From contig CAJQUW010015614.1 of the NCBI GenBank assembly GCA_907163375.1, positions 124,001 to 188,000 of the forward strand: DNA of 64,000 bases, read 5' to 3'. A program made the translations under genes and the position numbers. The DNA comes from Prostheceraeus crozeri. Taxonomy: Eukaryota > Platyhelminthes > Polycladida > Euryleptidae. Below the pieces are notes generated by a model. It searched no databases. It saw only the letters and a program-made list of their open reading frames with translations, and was not told where the DNA came from. Positions 11,729 through 22,426 of the stretch are shown here, piece after piece; position 1 is the stretch's first letter, and the number at the start of each line of letters is the position of its first letter.

Positions 11729-11878
11729 ATTGATAAATTTATCGAATCTCAACACATGTAACCACCTAGAGACATGTTTCGGCCAGTTGGGCCTTGTCAG
11801 TCGTGGGTAGGTTTGAACCAGCGACGTTGGAGCTAGAGGACGTGCAAGCATAACCTCTAACCACAAGGCCACAGGACC
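11729..11878 (-). mobile_element. SINE-1, minus copy
   Basis: The minus strand begins GGTCCTGTGGCCTTGTGGTT, a tRNA-like head. A B-box-like GGTTCAAACC lies about 60 nt further on. The body ends in 'tgttgagattcgataaat'. The + strand copy at 12076-12229 is about 85% alike by eye. Together they form an inverted pair. Confidence 0.82.
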
Positions 11879-11883
11879 ATCTA

Positions 11884-12071
11884 TTGAGAGCGTGGATTAG
11901 TCAGGAAAGCACTGCCATCAATTGCAAAGTTACTTGTCTAAACATGTAATGAGCAACGCCTGCGTGAAGCGCCTCAATCTCGGATGCGGTATTAAGCGAT
12001 TGCAGAGTGCAGTCCGCCCTCCACGTGCCTGCGTTAAAGCAGTGCCGTCCTAGCTAATTCACGCTCTCAAC
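11884..12071. repeat. Inverted-repeat spacer between the SINE-1 pair
   Basis: 'tgagagcgtggattag' at the left and 'ctaattcacgctctca' at the right are inverted copies, and the match extends inward to 'agcactgcc'/'gcagtgcc'. The pairing of the two SINEs therefore continues into their shared 5' flank. The whole 11729-12229 block can fold as one hairpin. Confidence 0.75.
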
Positions 12072-12075
12072 AGAT

Positions 12076-12229
12076 GGTCCGATGGCCTTGTGGTTAGAGG
12101 GTATGCTTGCATGTCCTCTAGCTCCAACGTCGCTGGTTCAAGCCTACCCACGACTGATTAGGCCCAACAAGCCCAAACATGTCTCGTGGTGGCTACATCT
12201 GTTGAGATTTGATAAATAAATGTAAATGT
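12076..12229 (+). mobile_element. SINE-1, plus copy
   Basis: It starts GGTCCGATGGCCTTGTGGTT (tRNA-like A-box region) with B-box-like GGTTCAAGCC. The tRNA-unrelated body is shared with the minus copy, and the tail is 'gataaataaatgtaaatg'. It was presumably transcribed by pol III. Confidence 0.82.
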
Positions 12230-12904
12230 ATACAGGCCTCCCTGAACAATTGAATTAAAACACAACAAGGTAAAAAAAATTAGACGGATCCAGGAAACGG
12301 AAGATAACAAAAGTTTAACAACTGCCATAGAGGAGAATCATGTAAATAATTATGCAGCTTTAAGTCAAGAGCGAATGAATATAGATTAATACTAATACAA
12401 TAGAGTAACCGACCACAGTACAGAGTAGGAAACGAAATACATATAAAGGCTAGATTTTAGATTTTAAACAAACCATAAATTTTATCGAAACTTTTAGCAC
12501 AACTTAATCACATTTAAAATTATGATAATTATAGGCCACTAAAAACGCCTACAAAAACATTGAATTCGAGCGTTGTCCCACTGGAAATTTTACCATGACA
12601 TCATTGCTAAACAGGTATTATCAAAAATTAATTGAATTTTGATTAATTGATTGCCAATTCTACTGTCAATAAACTATTTGTTTGGTAATTCAAATTCCAA
12701 TAAATTATTTGCTTATTAATTCCAATTAATTGATGGCATGATATCAATTTATTGCATCAATTTCACATCTCAATTAGCTGGTGCACTCGAGTCCCCCCTA
12801 CTATAAATTGTTCACTCATAAAGACATTTCCTTTTGATGTAGTTGACGGTTTTTGTCAACTAGATATATTTTCTGTTTAATGCATTTGTCTGCAATTATG
12901 CCAA

Positions 12905-13409
12905 AAAAGGACATCAGGATGCGGATTGGAATGGCTAAGAGCGTGTTCAGAAAACCGCAGTGTGTGTTGACAGGTGGAATGTGACAGGAGGTGAGAAAGA
13001 AGTTGGTCAAGACTCTGGTGTGGAGTGTATGGATCCGAAACGTGGACTATGCGGAAAGCGGATATCAGGAGACTGGAAGCATTTGAGATGTGGATCTGGA
13101 GACTTGTGAACTGAGACAAGTCCTGAGTCTTGTGAATTAAGTGCAAATCCTAATGGATACAATCAAGAGGAGGAAAAAGAGATGGATCGGACACATCTTA
13201 AAAAATGAGGGCCTGCTACGAACAGCCACGGAAGATCGGATGGAAGGAAAACGGTCAAGAGGAAGGCCGAGGCTTATGATGATGAAGAGAATGGTGAAGG
13301 ATCCGCAGAGATGAAGAGAAGAGCAGAAGATAGAAAGAAGTGGAGGAAACTGTCATGAGAGACCTGCCTAAGGGCAGATTACCTTTGATTGATTGATTGA
13401 TTGATTGAC
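12905..13409 (+). mobile_element. LINE 3' end with (TTGA)n tail
   Basis: Plus-strand frames shift repeatedly but spell the C-terminal region of an animal non-LTR reverse transcriptase: KDIRMRIGMAKSVFRKPQ; EVRKKLVKTLVWSV; YGSETWTMRKADIRRLEAF, then EMWIWR; IKRRKKRWIGHILKNEGLL; GKRSRGRPRLMMM. The 3' end is a short TTGA tandem run (13385-13408), a common LINE tail. It is 5'-truncated with at least three frame breaks. The clade is probably near RTE-like or related 'endonuclease-reverse transcriptase' lines, not settled. Confidence 0.85.
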
Positions 13410-15360
13410 TGCCACTTTAATATAAACTTTATTATAAACTAACTGGATTCGGCCTTTAAAGCACGATGAGAACTCATCCTGCTATGTTCCTTAGGCAAAT
13501 TTGTCGCAAAAGTTCTTCATTGGTGATATTTATTTGTTTCACATTGCAAAAAAATTGAAGATTATGGATCGCAAAGTTCCTAATATTTTCAAATATAGAC
13601 CCATTTTATCTTAGTGGGTATTTAAATACCCAAGTACATAATCCGTTACACAGACAACAACCCACGTGATCGTGATGAGAATTATGCAACATGTGTTCTA
13701 TGTTCTCTGCATGTTCATGAAACGTATTATTTTATTCTTATTGTCGAAAATGATGACTTTATTTCTATTATTATGAATATAAATATGCGAATCTGTTCTT
13801 TTAAATTTTCATGAAATTCATCAAATGTTTATCCGATTGAATTTGAGCAAACTTGAACTATGCAAAATTAAGTCTTTTTGAAAATGTCGAAAATATGATA
13901 AAATTTCCATTACTTTAAAATTAGTTCACCTAATGTTATGGGACTTTGATTCGTAAGTGGCATGACCCTGTTCTAGTGCCGATAATATCTCACTGAATCA
14001 TCACTTTCTATGGATTATCATTCACAATTTTAAGCGTTCGGTATTACACGTTATAAAGCAATGTTTGTTCTCGCCCAAACTATGACTAATCGAGTAACAC
14101 GCTATATGGTCATATGCATGATGATTTGAAGGTTGAACCAAATGGATCACATGCTAATAGAACTACTGCATCAATAGGACGATGGGTCTGTAGGCCCTAA
14201 TCACACAAAGAAGTGATGGTCTTTATCATGAGGAGTCAATATTACTATTCAAAACTGCTGGCTTAATGTCCGCGTTTAATTCCGGCGAACAGTTGCTCAG
14301 TCCAGTAATATATTTACCGTGCGAGAATAGTTTTCGAGTGCCATTTTTTGAAAAATAATTGAAATTAAAACTTGAACAATCACCTTGTGTTTAATCTACA
14401 CCCTCCTTCCAGCACATTGTGGCCACCCCTTCTTTCAGCCAAATAACATGCTCCAGCGATGCTATGGTGGATAACCATGCCATAATTAAGCGATCTCAAA
14501 CTAGTCAATAATTGATTCGTGATGCAAACTTAAAACAGCTGTTCCGAAAAATGTTAGTTTTAAGAATTTTGAAAGGCTGTAGCTTTTGTTTCTATGCTAG
14601 CGATTGACATGCGATTACTGAAAAAGGAAGATCTCAACTTCCAAACGTATATTTATCTCAATTTTCACATAAAGTACCAAGATAGATGTTCCATGGACTC
14701 GAGTCATGTCAGTTTTGCTCTTCAAGGAGATTAAATTAAAACATTTCTGTAGAAAACTGTAAAAATGCGCAAAAATTTTATTTCATGAAGCCCTGGGTTT
14801 TGTTGCTCATCAGGGGATAACATGGTGCGGATTGGAGGCCAGCGTTTGTGACACGGACTAATAGACTGTGTAAAATGAATATTTCTCATTAACAAGCAAG
14901 TGACAAGCAAGTGAAAGTGACGTCAACATTACTTTAAGACAGGGTTGCCTTTTTGCCGGCTAAAACTAAAATTCCGAAAAATCAGTCTATTTCTTCACGA
15001 AATGATTGACAGCGAGTTGGGGTTTAAGTATTATGGTGCATGCGGGTTTGCAGTTTGCAACTCTTATCTTCCAAAACATGACATTCATTCTACGATGGAA
15101 CCACATGATGTGTTTTTATAACGAACGACAAACGATGTTGTCTTTCTTTACGATTGCTCTGCCCTTTTCTTGTGATTTAAGAACAAGTGTAGACTTCAGC
15201 ATCATTTTGACTCTTTGGTTCATGTAACACAGGTTGTTAGATACTCGCAGAATTATCATCAAATGAATGAAAAAATGAAAACAAATGTATGAAAAAACTG
15301 GTTTATACATAGAACTAAATTTAGCAAACCACTTTCTTCATGTGGACGAGCTTCAATAAT
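13410..15360. other. No recognisable gene
   Basis: AT-rich DNA with short ORFs. The 73-codon ORF at 15006 (+) has no motif. Confidence 0.45.
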
Positions 15361-15369
15361 CCCACTGTC

Positions 15370-15482
15370 ATTCTTCTGTGTTGAGTGTTCAGCAAGAATG
15401 TAGAGTGCATTTTATTAGTAACTTAGGTTTCATCAGATCTAGATTCGAACCCAGGTCTCATGAACGCAGAGAAAACTCTCCA
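15370..15482 (-). mobile_element. SINE-2, copy 1
   Basis: The minus strand has a B-box-like GGGTTCGAATCT followed by a body ending 'tgcactctacattcttgctgaaca'. It matches the better-preserved copy at 39959-40090. The tRNA-like 5' head is poorly kept. Confidence 0.6.
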
Positions 15483-15894
15483 TTAAAAAGTCTCTGGACC
15501 GGAAAATCTCACCTTCCAGATCAACCAATGTGCAACAGTCACTTAGAATGCATTTCCATTTTTTGGAAATATACTAAATGTACTAATGCTTGTGACTGTA
15601 GCAGAAAATCATGATTTGGAAGATATAATAATAATTAAATAACATAGCTCGCAGCAGCAATCTTGATAAAGTGAGGTATAATGTATGTCTGAGCAGCTTC
15701 AGTTATAATCTCAACAAAAGAACATGTCTAGTAAGCTGTAAAATTGATCTTGTTGATAGAATCTGAGAGCGACAAACAATTTTGACATTATTGTGATATA
15801 CAAGTTTGTTTAAAATTCTTGAAATTTCCATATTTTGAGCTCAAATCAAAATTTTACTTTCGGTTTTAAATTCATTTAACATAACCTTATCCTC

Positions 15895-16150
15895 TAAATA
15901 TATGAGGGTAAATTACCATGACATGAAAAATGTTGAGGGGCAAAATTTTTAATCTAGTCCTTCTCGGAGTGCAGGATAAATTTCATAGTAATATTCGTGT
16001 AATCACAATGGGTATGGGACATTTGCCACAGACTTAGAAGACAATCTTTTCTATGAGATCAGCAGGGAGGTAGAAATTAATCGTAGAAATCCGACGCCAG
16101 ATTTCTACATTTTCCTGCCCTTCTAGCTTCATGGAATGCCTGTTTTGGAT
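15895..16150 (+). repeat. Rep-C dispersed repeat, diverged copy
   Basis: It shares ordered blocks with 54703-54898/55821-55900 and 56771-57080, for example 'gatttctacattttcctgcc' and 'gacatttgccac.gacttagaagacaa'. Strongly diverged. Class unknown. Confidence 0.5.
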
Positions 16151-16556
16151 CTTTTATATAAAGCCAAGTGATTTCCTTCCAACATGGACGTCTGTTGCAT
16201 CTTACAATGAATGAAGTTCGTATAGCAACAAAATGCGTGCACACTTAGAAGAATAATGCACAACAGCTTTATAACAATATTTTTTCTAATAACTCATATT
16301 CTTACACCTATACTTGGAACATATTCTTCATTGAAATGCAATATTGATAGGTTTGAATTGTGAAAATACAGGCCTAAATATTTATCGAATGATGAAAAAG
16401 TAAAGTGAACTTATTGCGACTAACGTTCATCAATAAAGTAAGGAGTGTCGAAGATCCCTTTTATTGTATGTACCCGAAAAACTTAAGTAGTAATGCTGGA
16501 AAAATAGTTTTAGCCAGTTTTTGCCAGTTTTAGCCGAAAAATGGTGACAAAAGCTG

Positions 16557-16620
16557 GTGGTTTTTACCAGGTTTTTACCGGTTTTTACCAGGTGGTAAAA
16601 ACCAGGGTGGTTTTTACCGA
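16557..16620. repeat. Cluster of the 10-mer GGTTTTTACC in both orientations
   Basis: GGTTTTTACC or its inverse GGTAAAAACC recurs five times in about 60 bp, with short spacers. Looser 'agccagttttagcc' versions sit just upstream (16509-16540). An ORF on the minus strand across it merely translates the repeat. Confidence 0.7.
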
Positions 16621-16795
16621 TCAACCCTGCTTTAAGATGATAATGGCCAACATGATTACACGATACTGGTCTGATAACACCATAAATTAAGATATGCATG
16701 TACAAAGTCAGATGACAGCTACATAAAATTAAACAAATAAATAAATGAAGGGGGAAAATAAAGACAAAATGAGAATAAAAGGAAGTAAAACTGAA

Positions 16796-17080
16796 ATACA
16801 CTGTAAACTGTAGACTCCGAAAGCTGGTTGATTTTGAATACAAAACCGATGTACAATAGGAGAATAACAAAATGTACAAAAGCACTATAGTTCTTGTTCA
16901 TACACTACGAAAGCGATTGAGTTCCTTATTGGATGATAAAGATGTCTAAAGGAAAGCCAATCGCTTTCGTGGTGTATGAGCACCAACAATAGTGCTTTCG
17001 CACATTTTGTTATTCTCGTTTTGTACATCGGTTTCGTAAGTAGCTTTGGTATCGTACAGTTTACACTGTAGAATAGACAA
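16796..17080. mobile_element. Foldback/MITE, about 285 bp
   Basis: Inverted arms of about 125 bp meet around 16920-16965. The outer ends are 'acactgtaaactgta' and 'tacagtttacactgta'. The inner parts share 'gtacaaaagcactat' and 'cactacgaaagcgattg'. No TSD could be fixed. It has no coding capacity, and the ORFs across it are by-products of the palindrome. Confidence 0.75.
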
Positions 17081-17287
17081 AGATAGCAACAGCAAAAAAC
17101 AGAATTTAGCAAAAATGTAAAATGAAAAAAATAAGATCATTTTACAAAACATACCACTGAAGAAAATGATTTTTTACAAGTTCATTTTGAAAACAAATAT
17201 CTGGTTAAAAGCGTAGGATACAAATGGCTTCAAGAGCATGCAAACGGGAGCTGTTAATGCAAATATACAGTTCAGTGGAACAACTCT

Positions 17288-17404
17288 AGGGTCACTATCA
17301 CACACCTGCAAATGTCGTGTTATGGTAGGGTCACTATCACACACCTGCAAATGTCGTGTTATGGTAGGGTCACTATCACACACCTGCAAATGTCGTGTTA
17401 TGGC
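17288..17404. repeat. Three exact 39-bp tandem copies
   Basis: The unit starting 'agggtcactatcacacacctg' begins at 17288, 17327 and 17366 with no differences I can see. 39 is a multiple of 3, so a minus-strand frame stays open as a 13-residue repeat (CDSDPTITRHLQV), but there is no other sign of a gene. Identical units imply recent amplification. Confidence 0.9.
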
Positions 17405-18039
17405 TACAGACCTCTAGTGTGAGTCCCGCATTTAGGAGATTTTCAGACAATACGATTTCAGCTTCGCACACCTTACATATTGTCTACGGTTTGTGATGCA
17501 ATTGAATATGGATACATATTACATTCATGATCTCTGGGTTACCGAGTGACTGCTGTCCAAGCACGTGTAGACATGAAAATTCATTTCATTGCTTAAATCA
17601 GCGTGTAATGTTGAAAAAGGAGGCTCACAGTGTGAGATTTTGTCCTGTCAAAAACGTGGAACATTGAAACGGTAAATTAGGACGTTTACGGTTCCTCCAG
17701 CTGAGCGGATGAAAAGATCCAGGCGGGGGACACAAGAAATGGAGCATGACGAGCGTCGATAGCTTGACATATTAATGAAGTGATCAGTTCTTAGACTGTT
17801 TGTGGAAGTGATGATGCCATTGTTTGGCCTTAATTAGCGAGAAATAGCAACCTTTTATAATACTTAACAACTAAGCTGGGGTGATAATTTGAGACAGCAA
17901 TTAGCCTGGTAAACGAATTTCTCGAGTATCTGTAACTTTTGACCCCATTTTGCTCGACGTGTTCCAGACATTTTTCTGATTTGCTCCAGGACTATAATAA
18001 CTACGACTGTTGTTGTTCGTGACATTTATCAAAAATTTC

Positions 18040-19082
18040 AGCATACAGTAAAAATTGCTTTATCAAAAGATTCAGATTTTTACGTAGATGACGTTCCTGT
18101 GGTCGAAAACATGCTTGGTCATTTTTTAAGAATTTAAATTTTTGCAAATTATTCCTGTGTTTATATACTAGCGACTTGTTGCATCTGTATAAGTAGTATG
18201 AAACTTATTAACATCAAAAGGAATGAATATTAACTAACAGGAATCTTAATTAAGCGGAAATTTATGGTGATTATCAAGGAAAACTCATGAACCGCATTAC
18301 GATGCAAGTGTTCATGGAAAAGGTGAGATCTTATTGTGCTTCTTGGCTGAAATTTCAAGCTTTTGATTCAGTTTTCATCGGCATGATTTTCACTAGATTA
18401 GTGTTATGAGCTATCATTCAGTGACAGAGGATGAAGTAAAGTGCACAAACAGACACTTTTCGTTGGTATATATCAATAATTTTCCTGAAATTTCTATGTT
18501 AAAATTTGCAGTTACACCAACGAAAAGTGTCTGTTTGCACACATTACTTCATCATTCGAAAGATCATGATCTGTGGATGATTTCTATAGTAACCATTTCA
18601 ATAAAATACCAATTGTTATATTCTTTACGAGCAAAAATTCTTTATGAGCGAAAAATGGAGTCAACACCTTAGATGTCACAATTTTTTTTTGAAATACATA
18701 GGATTTTGTATTCCTCTCTTTTTCTGAACAGCAAATCATCTGATCCTGGCAGACGCGAAGTTTTGTAATAGGTTAGAGGTGAACTATACCCTGTGAAAGT
18801 TTTATGTACTACCTCCTTTCCAGCACAAGTTCGCGATAGCTCCCGGTCTATTCTCGAAAGTTGCCATGACACTGAAGATTTGCAAAATGCCATTCTTTCT
18901 TCTGCTTTGCTATAAAGATCAGTCAAATCCGTGTAAGTTTCTCCACAGGTGTGAAAACTTGCGTATCTCACATGTGGTGCTGCGTCTCAACTTAAGTTCA
19001 TTTAATAAAATCGAAACTGTATACACATTTGGGGATGTAATTAATACTGATTTGCTACTCTACCTACTACACTCGCTCTATG
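18040..19082 (-). mobile_element. hAT-1 family copy with nested palindrome
   Basis: It follows the 37553-38373 copy in order, from the 'catacagtaaaaatt' region to the terminal '...ctacctactacactcgctctatg' near 19082. The first ~60 bp of the family are missing. A 125-bp palindrome absent from other copies lies at 18430-18555. ORFs at 18406, 18669 and 18866 are incidental. Confidence 0.7.
18430..18555. repeat. Short foldback inside hAT-1
   Basis: A 22-bp string, AAACAGACACTTTTCGTTGG plus 2 nt, is exactly inverted about 40 bp away. Imperfect pairing extends outwards (gatgaagtaa/ttacttcatc). It probably inserted after hAT-1. Confidence 0.8.
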
Positions 19083-19493
19083 GTTTCTACCTATGTCTAA
19101 TAACCAATCCAAATTCCATCAAATTTTGCCCACAGGAACATCAGAAATGTGACCCTAAGAAATCCTTCTTTTTGATTGTCAATTCTTCACAAAATGAGGC
19201 ATCTTATTCAATTCAAATTTCTTCTAGACCTTTGTCAAAACACATATGAAGCTGTGATGAACATATTCATTCATCTATGAAGGCATGCATGTAATTATTA
19301 TGTGAATAATTGCAATGACCTTTAAGCACTACTCAAAATAGCTTGAAAAGTGATACTATCTGTTTTGTGCTACAAATAGTGGATTCCAAGTATAAAATGG
19401 ATTGGTGATCCTGCCTCACATATTGCTTGGTGTACCTCCTTATGTAGATATTTTGCAGTTGCTGTAATTTTCTGTACGATGCATGACTTGTGT

Positions 19494-19933
19494 ATCACTG
19501 TACACCGTTGACTGACAATTGAGAGACATTTATCCTACAAAATCTATTTTGTCGGTCATTGTTAGTTCTTGTAGGATGATTGCCACTGAACACCTACAAT
19601 ATCTGACAAAAAGCGAGAAAATGAATAGCAATGATTTATAGCTTAAATTTTATGAAAAATGTAGGTAGCAAATTAAATTATGTCAAAATAAATCATGGTT
19701 TTGCCACACAATAAAACAGATTGCTCAAAAGTCAAGCAATCACTAATCGAAAAAATTAATCAATATTCAACAGTTTTTATTTAGTCAATTTGCATACAAA
19801 GCATCTGTTTCGATGTCGGTGGAGAACCTACAAATTCGACGGATATCGCAGGATATTGGAGATGACAATTGTCGGTTGATTTTGTCAGTAATTTTGTAGG
19901 ATAATTGTCGGTCTACGGTTTACAATGTAGTGA
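19494..19933. mobile_element. Foldback/MITE, about 440 bp
   Basis: The left end 'tcactgtacaccgttgactgacaatt' is mirrored by the right end 'aattgtcggtctacggtttacaatgtagtga'. The arms also share 'atcctacaaaat'. Non-coding, superfamily not assigned. Confidence 0.7.
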
Positions 19934-20239
19934 TTGACTATTCACAATTTACGTTTAACTTCAAAAGCTGATTCAGCGCTGTTTAACTCTCCCAATCACA
20001 GAATCCGATTTTTGGCTCTTTGTTTCAGTTGGTGAGACTAGAATGGACAACAGCTGTTTGTTGATGCTAATTGTATAATATAGTTTTAATAACACCATTT
20101 GTTTTTACAGGATAATTGTTTTCTAAAAAGATTTTTACAGAGATGTTTTTGTTTGCACGTTTTTTGCCTTCATTCGTATCGGACATTTCCCTAATTAGGA
20201 AATTCCAACCCATTCCACATTTTCTATAGTAGGCATCGG

Positions 20240-20273
20240 TAGAAAGATCAGCGGTCGCATATGAGCTGATCTT
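20240..20273. repeat. Perfect hairpin upstream of the tRNA-like gene
   Basis: GAAAGATCAGC and its inverse GCTGATCTTTC are separated by about 12 nt, some 55 bp before the tRNA-like sequence. No known regulatory role is implied. Confidence 0.55.
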
Positions 20274-20326
20274 TCACTCTAAAACCGTGCATAACACTTT
20301 CGATATTCAAAAGTAAAGTTACACGT

Positions 20327-20397
20327 GGTTTGGTAGTGTAGTGGTTATCACGTCTGTCACACACAGAAGGTCCCCGGTTCGAACCCGAGCCAGACCA
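20327..20397 (+). tRNA. tRNA-Val-like gene with shortened anticodon loop (probable pseudogene)
   Basis: The acceptor arms GGTTTGG and CCAGACC pair at all seven positions (one G-U), followed by a discriminator A. The D-arm region TAGTGTAGTGGTTATCAC and the T-arm start GGTCCCCGGTTCGAA match animal tRNA-Val as I know it, and they double as pol III A and B boxes. The anticodon stem TCTGT/ACAGA closes a loop of only five bases, CACAC. A valine CAC loop would need two more (CT), so two bases seem lost. The T stem has one C-A mismatch. TTTT at 20403-20406 could terminate pol III. Promoter parts look intact, but the product is unlikely to decode. Confidence 0.72.
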
Positions 20398-20571
20398 TTC
20401 ATTTTGCTAACATGCTTTTGATGAAAACTTAACAATCTTAATAACTTGCTCTGTTTGCTTGAATGAAGCCTTCATCAAGTGTTCTCTTTACTGAAATATT
20501 ACTTGCTGATGAAAAGATGCAGGCTTCTTTTCATTTTACTGATGTAAATTAACGAGTTATTACTGTATCGT

Positions 20572-20606
<35 letters not shown>

Positions 20607-20616
20607 GGGAGAGAGA

Positions 20617-20670
<54 letters not shown>

Positions 20671-20830
20671 GGGAGAGAGAGAGAGAGAGTGAGGGAGAGA
20701 GAGAGAGAGTGAGGGAGAGAGAGAGAGAGTGAGGGAGAGAGAGTGAGGGAGAGAGAGAGAGTGAGGGAGAGAGAGAGAGTGAGGGAGAGAGAGAGAGTGA
20801 GGGAGAGAGAGAGAGAGAGAGTGAGGGAGA

Positions 20831-20868
<38 letters not shown>

Positions 20869-20916
20869 GAGAGAGAGAGGGAGGGCGAGAGAGAGAGAGA
20901 GGGAGAGAGAGAGAGA

Positions 20917-20960
<44 letters not shown>

Positions 20961-21218
20961 GGGAGAGAGAGAGTGAGGGAGAGAGAGAGAGAGAGTGAGG
21001 GAGAGAGAGAGAGAGAGTGAGGGAGAGAGAGAGAGAGTGAGGGAGAGAGAGAGAGAGAGTGAGGGAGAGAGAGAGAGAGTGAGGGAGAGAGAGAGAGAGA
21101 GTGAGGGAGAGAGAGAGAGTGAGGGAGAGAGAGAGAGAGAGTGAGGGAGAGAGAGAGTGAGGGAGACAGAGAGAGTGAGGGAGAGAGAGAGAGTGAGGGA
21201 GAGAGAGAGAGAGAGAGA
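20572..21218. repeat. Interrupted (GA)n array, about 650 bp
   Basis: Pure purine GA repeat broken every 10-40 bp by GTGAGG, with rare GGCGAG and GACAG variants. It yields long artificial minus-strand Ser/Leu/Pro ORFs (20499-21240) that must not be annotated as genes. Assembly length may be inaccurate. Confidence 0.95.
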
Positions 21219-21939
21219 AGACTCGTTGAAAATCAATCATTTACATATCATCGAATACATATCCACAGAAGTAAGATCGGCAAGTCAGTCATAAAGTCGT
21301 CACATACATAATTATGTCTTCAGTAATTTACACATTAAAACTCGATTGTGTGCAATGGTGCAGAACGGAATGAAAGATGACTGTCGAGCGTACGTACGGC
21401 AGAGAGGTGCAAGTAGCATTTCACTATGACGCGATCGCTGCAGTTTTGGTGGTAGAAGTGTGTGTAACTGATTTCTTGGATCCTGCATTTCGTGAAAAAC
21501 CTTTAACCTTAACCTTATAGTTTATAAATAGATAGAAATGCACTCCCCCTTTAGTCTAGCGAAAGTTAAAAGCAATATTCACAAAAAGTTTAGTCTCAGA
21601 CGGCTCGGACTCCGACCCTTTATCAAGGAGCAGCTTCTCGTTGCAGGAATGGCTACATCACGTGCACTGCTCGTCATCAGCGATTAACAGATTACAAAAC
21701 TGAAATACATGGTGTAAATAAAACAATTCCACTGTCTCAAGGCGCTTGGTTATCTATAAACTAATGCTTCATCGGAAACAAAGGTCTCATGTTCACTGCA
21801 TTATTCAGAAGAAATTGTCCAACCCCTGCATGGTGAACTATTGAGCATTAGATGCAAATGGACAAAGATCATTGGTCATTTTAGCTCTTTTTTTACCGTC
21901 TGCAGTTTGAAGGGTTAAAATCCTAGTAATTTCTCGTCA

Positions 21940-22313
21940 ACTTACATTACTATCCACCAGCGGGGAGGAGAAATTCGCGTTCAGATCTTCCACACGGCTG
22001 CGCCCTGGGCCTGTACTAGTCCCTTGGACAACGGAAACACGGCTAGAGAGGAGTAACTGAGGCTCGGCGGTGCTGATTTTCGGAAACCGCACATGAAATG
22101 GCTGCATGGCGGCCGCGATACACGATCCCCGGCGTTGACGGAGGGAGAAATGACGGTCTGCGAGGTTGTCAGAGCGACAGGCGTCGTTTTGTTGATAGTG
22201 AGATAGAATGAGATTGACGACGCGGCGCTGCATTATAGATGAGTTTTAAGCTGGACACTAATTCTGATCGTACAAGGCGCGACGGAGAAGAGGAGGGGCG
22301 GATAGAGGTCAAG
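21940..22313 (+). promoter_or_regulatory. CpG-rich block, candidate promoter/5'UTR
   Basis: In a window poor in CG, this stretch packs many CpG dinucleotides, including GCGGCCGC at 22109-22116. It ends immediately before an ATG in strong context (CAAGATGGCG at 22310-22319). No TATA box was seen. ORFs on both strands are uninterrupted mainly because of the composition. It is best read as a promoter or 5' leader of a + strand gene. A transposon end is the alternative. Confidence 0.45.
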
Positions 22314-22426
22314 ATGGCGATGAGAACATCTTTCCTCCCATTCATCCTGTTACCAATGTTCAGCAGCGAAAGTACAGCATGGAACAAGTCATTGCATGAA
22401 GAGAGAGTGATCAGATATCTTCTGTG
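22314..22426 (+). CDS. Candidate first exon with signal peptide
   Basis: The ATG at 22314 sits in a strong initiation context (A at -3, G at +4), just after the CpG-rich block. It opens MAMRTSFLPFILLPMFSS, a good signal peptide, then ESTAWNKSLHEERVIRYLL. A splice donor (TG|GTGACG, 22426/22427) precedes the in-frame TGA at 22428. The HEERVIRYLL tail resembles the start of mature Cys-loop receptor subunits (pattern HE.RL...LL), but that is inference from about ten residues. No second exon is found downstream, where repeats take over. Could also be a short secreted protein of 38 residues. Confidence 0.35.

Noticed and set aside
16430..16885. 151-codon minus-strand ORF
   Set aside because: It spans a GGTTTTTACC cluster and one arm of a foldback. 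Composition is Phe/Ser/Leu-rich and matches no family.
17288..17404. CRISPR-like array
   Set aside because: The 39-bp units are contiguous with no spacers and the genome is animal.
20499..21240. 245- and 226-codon minus-strand ORFs rich in Ser, Leu and Pro
   Set aside because: They are translations of the interrupted (GA)n array in two frames; no start context or domain.
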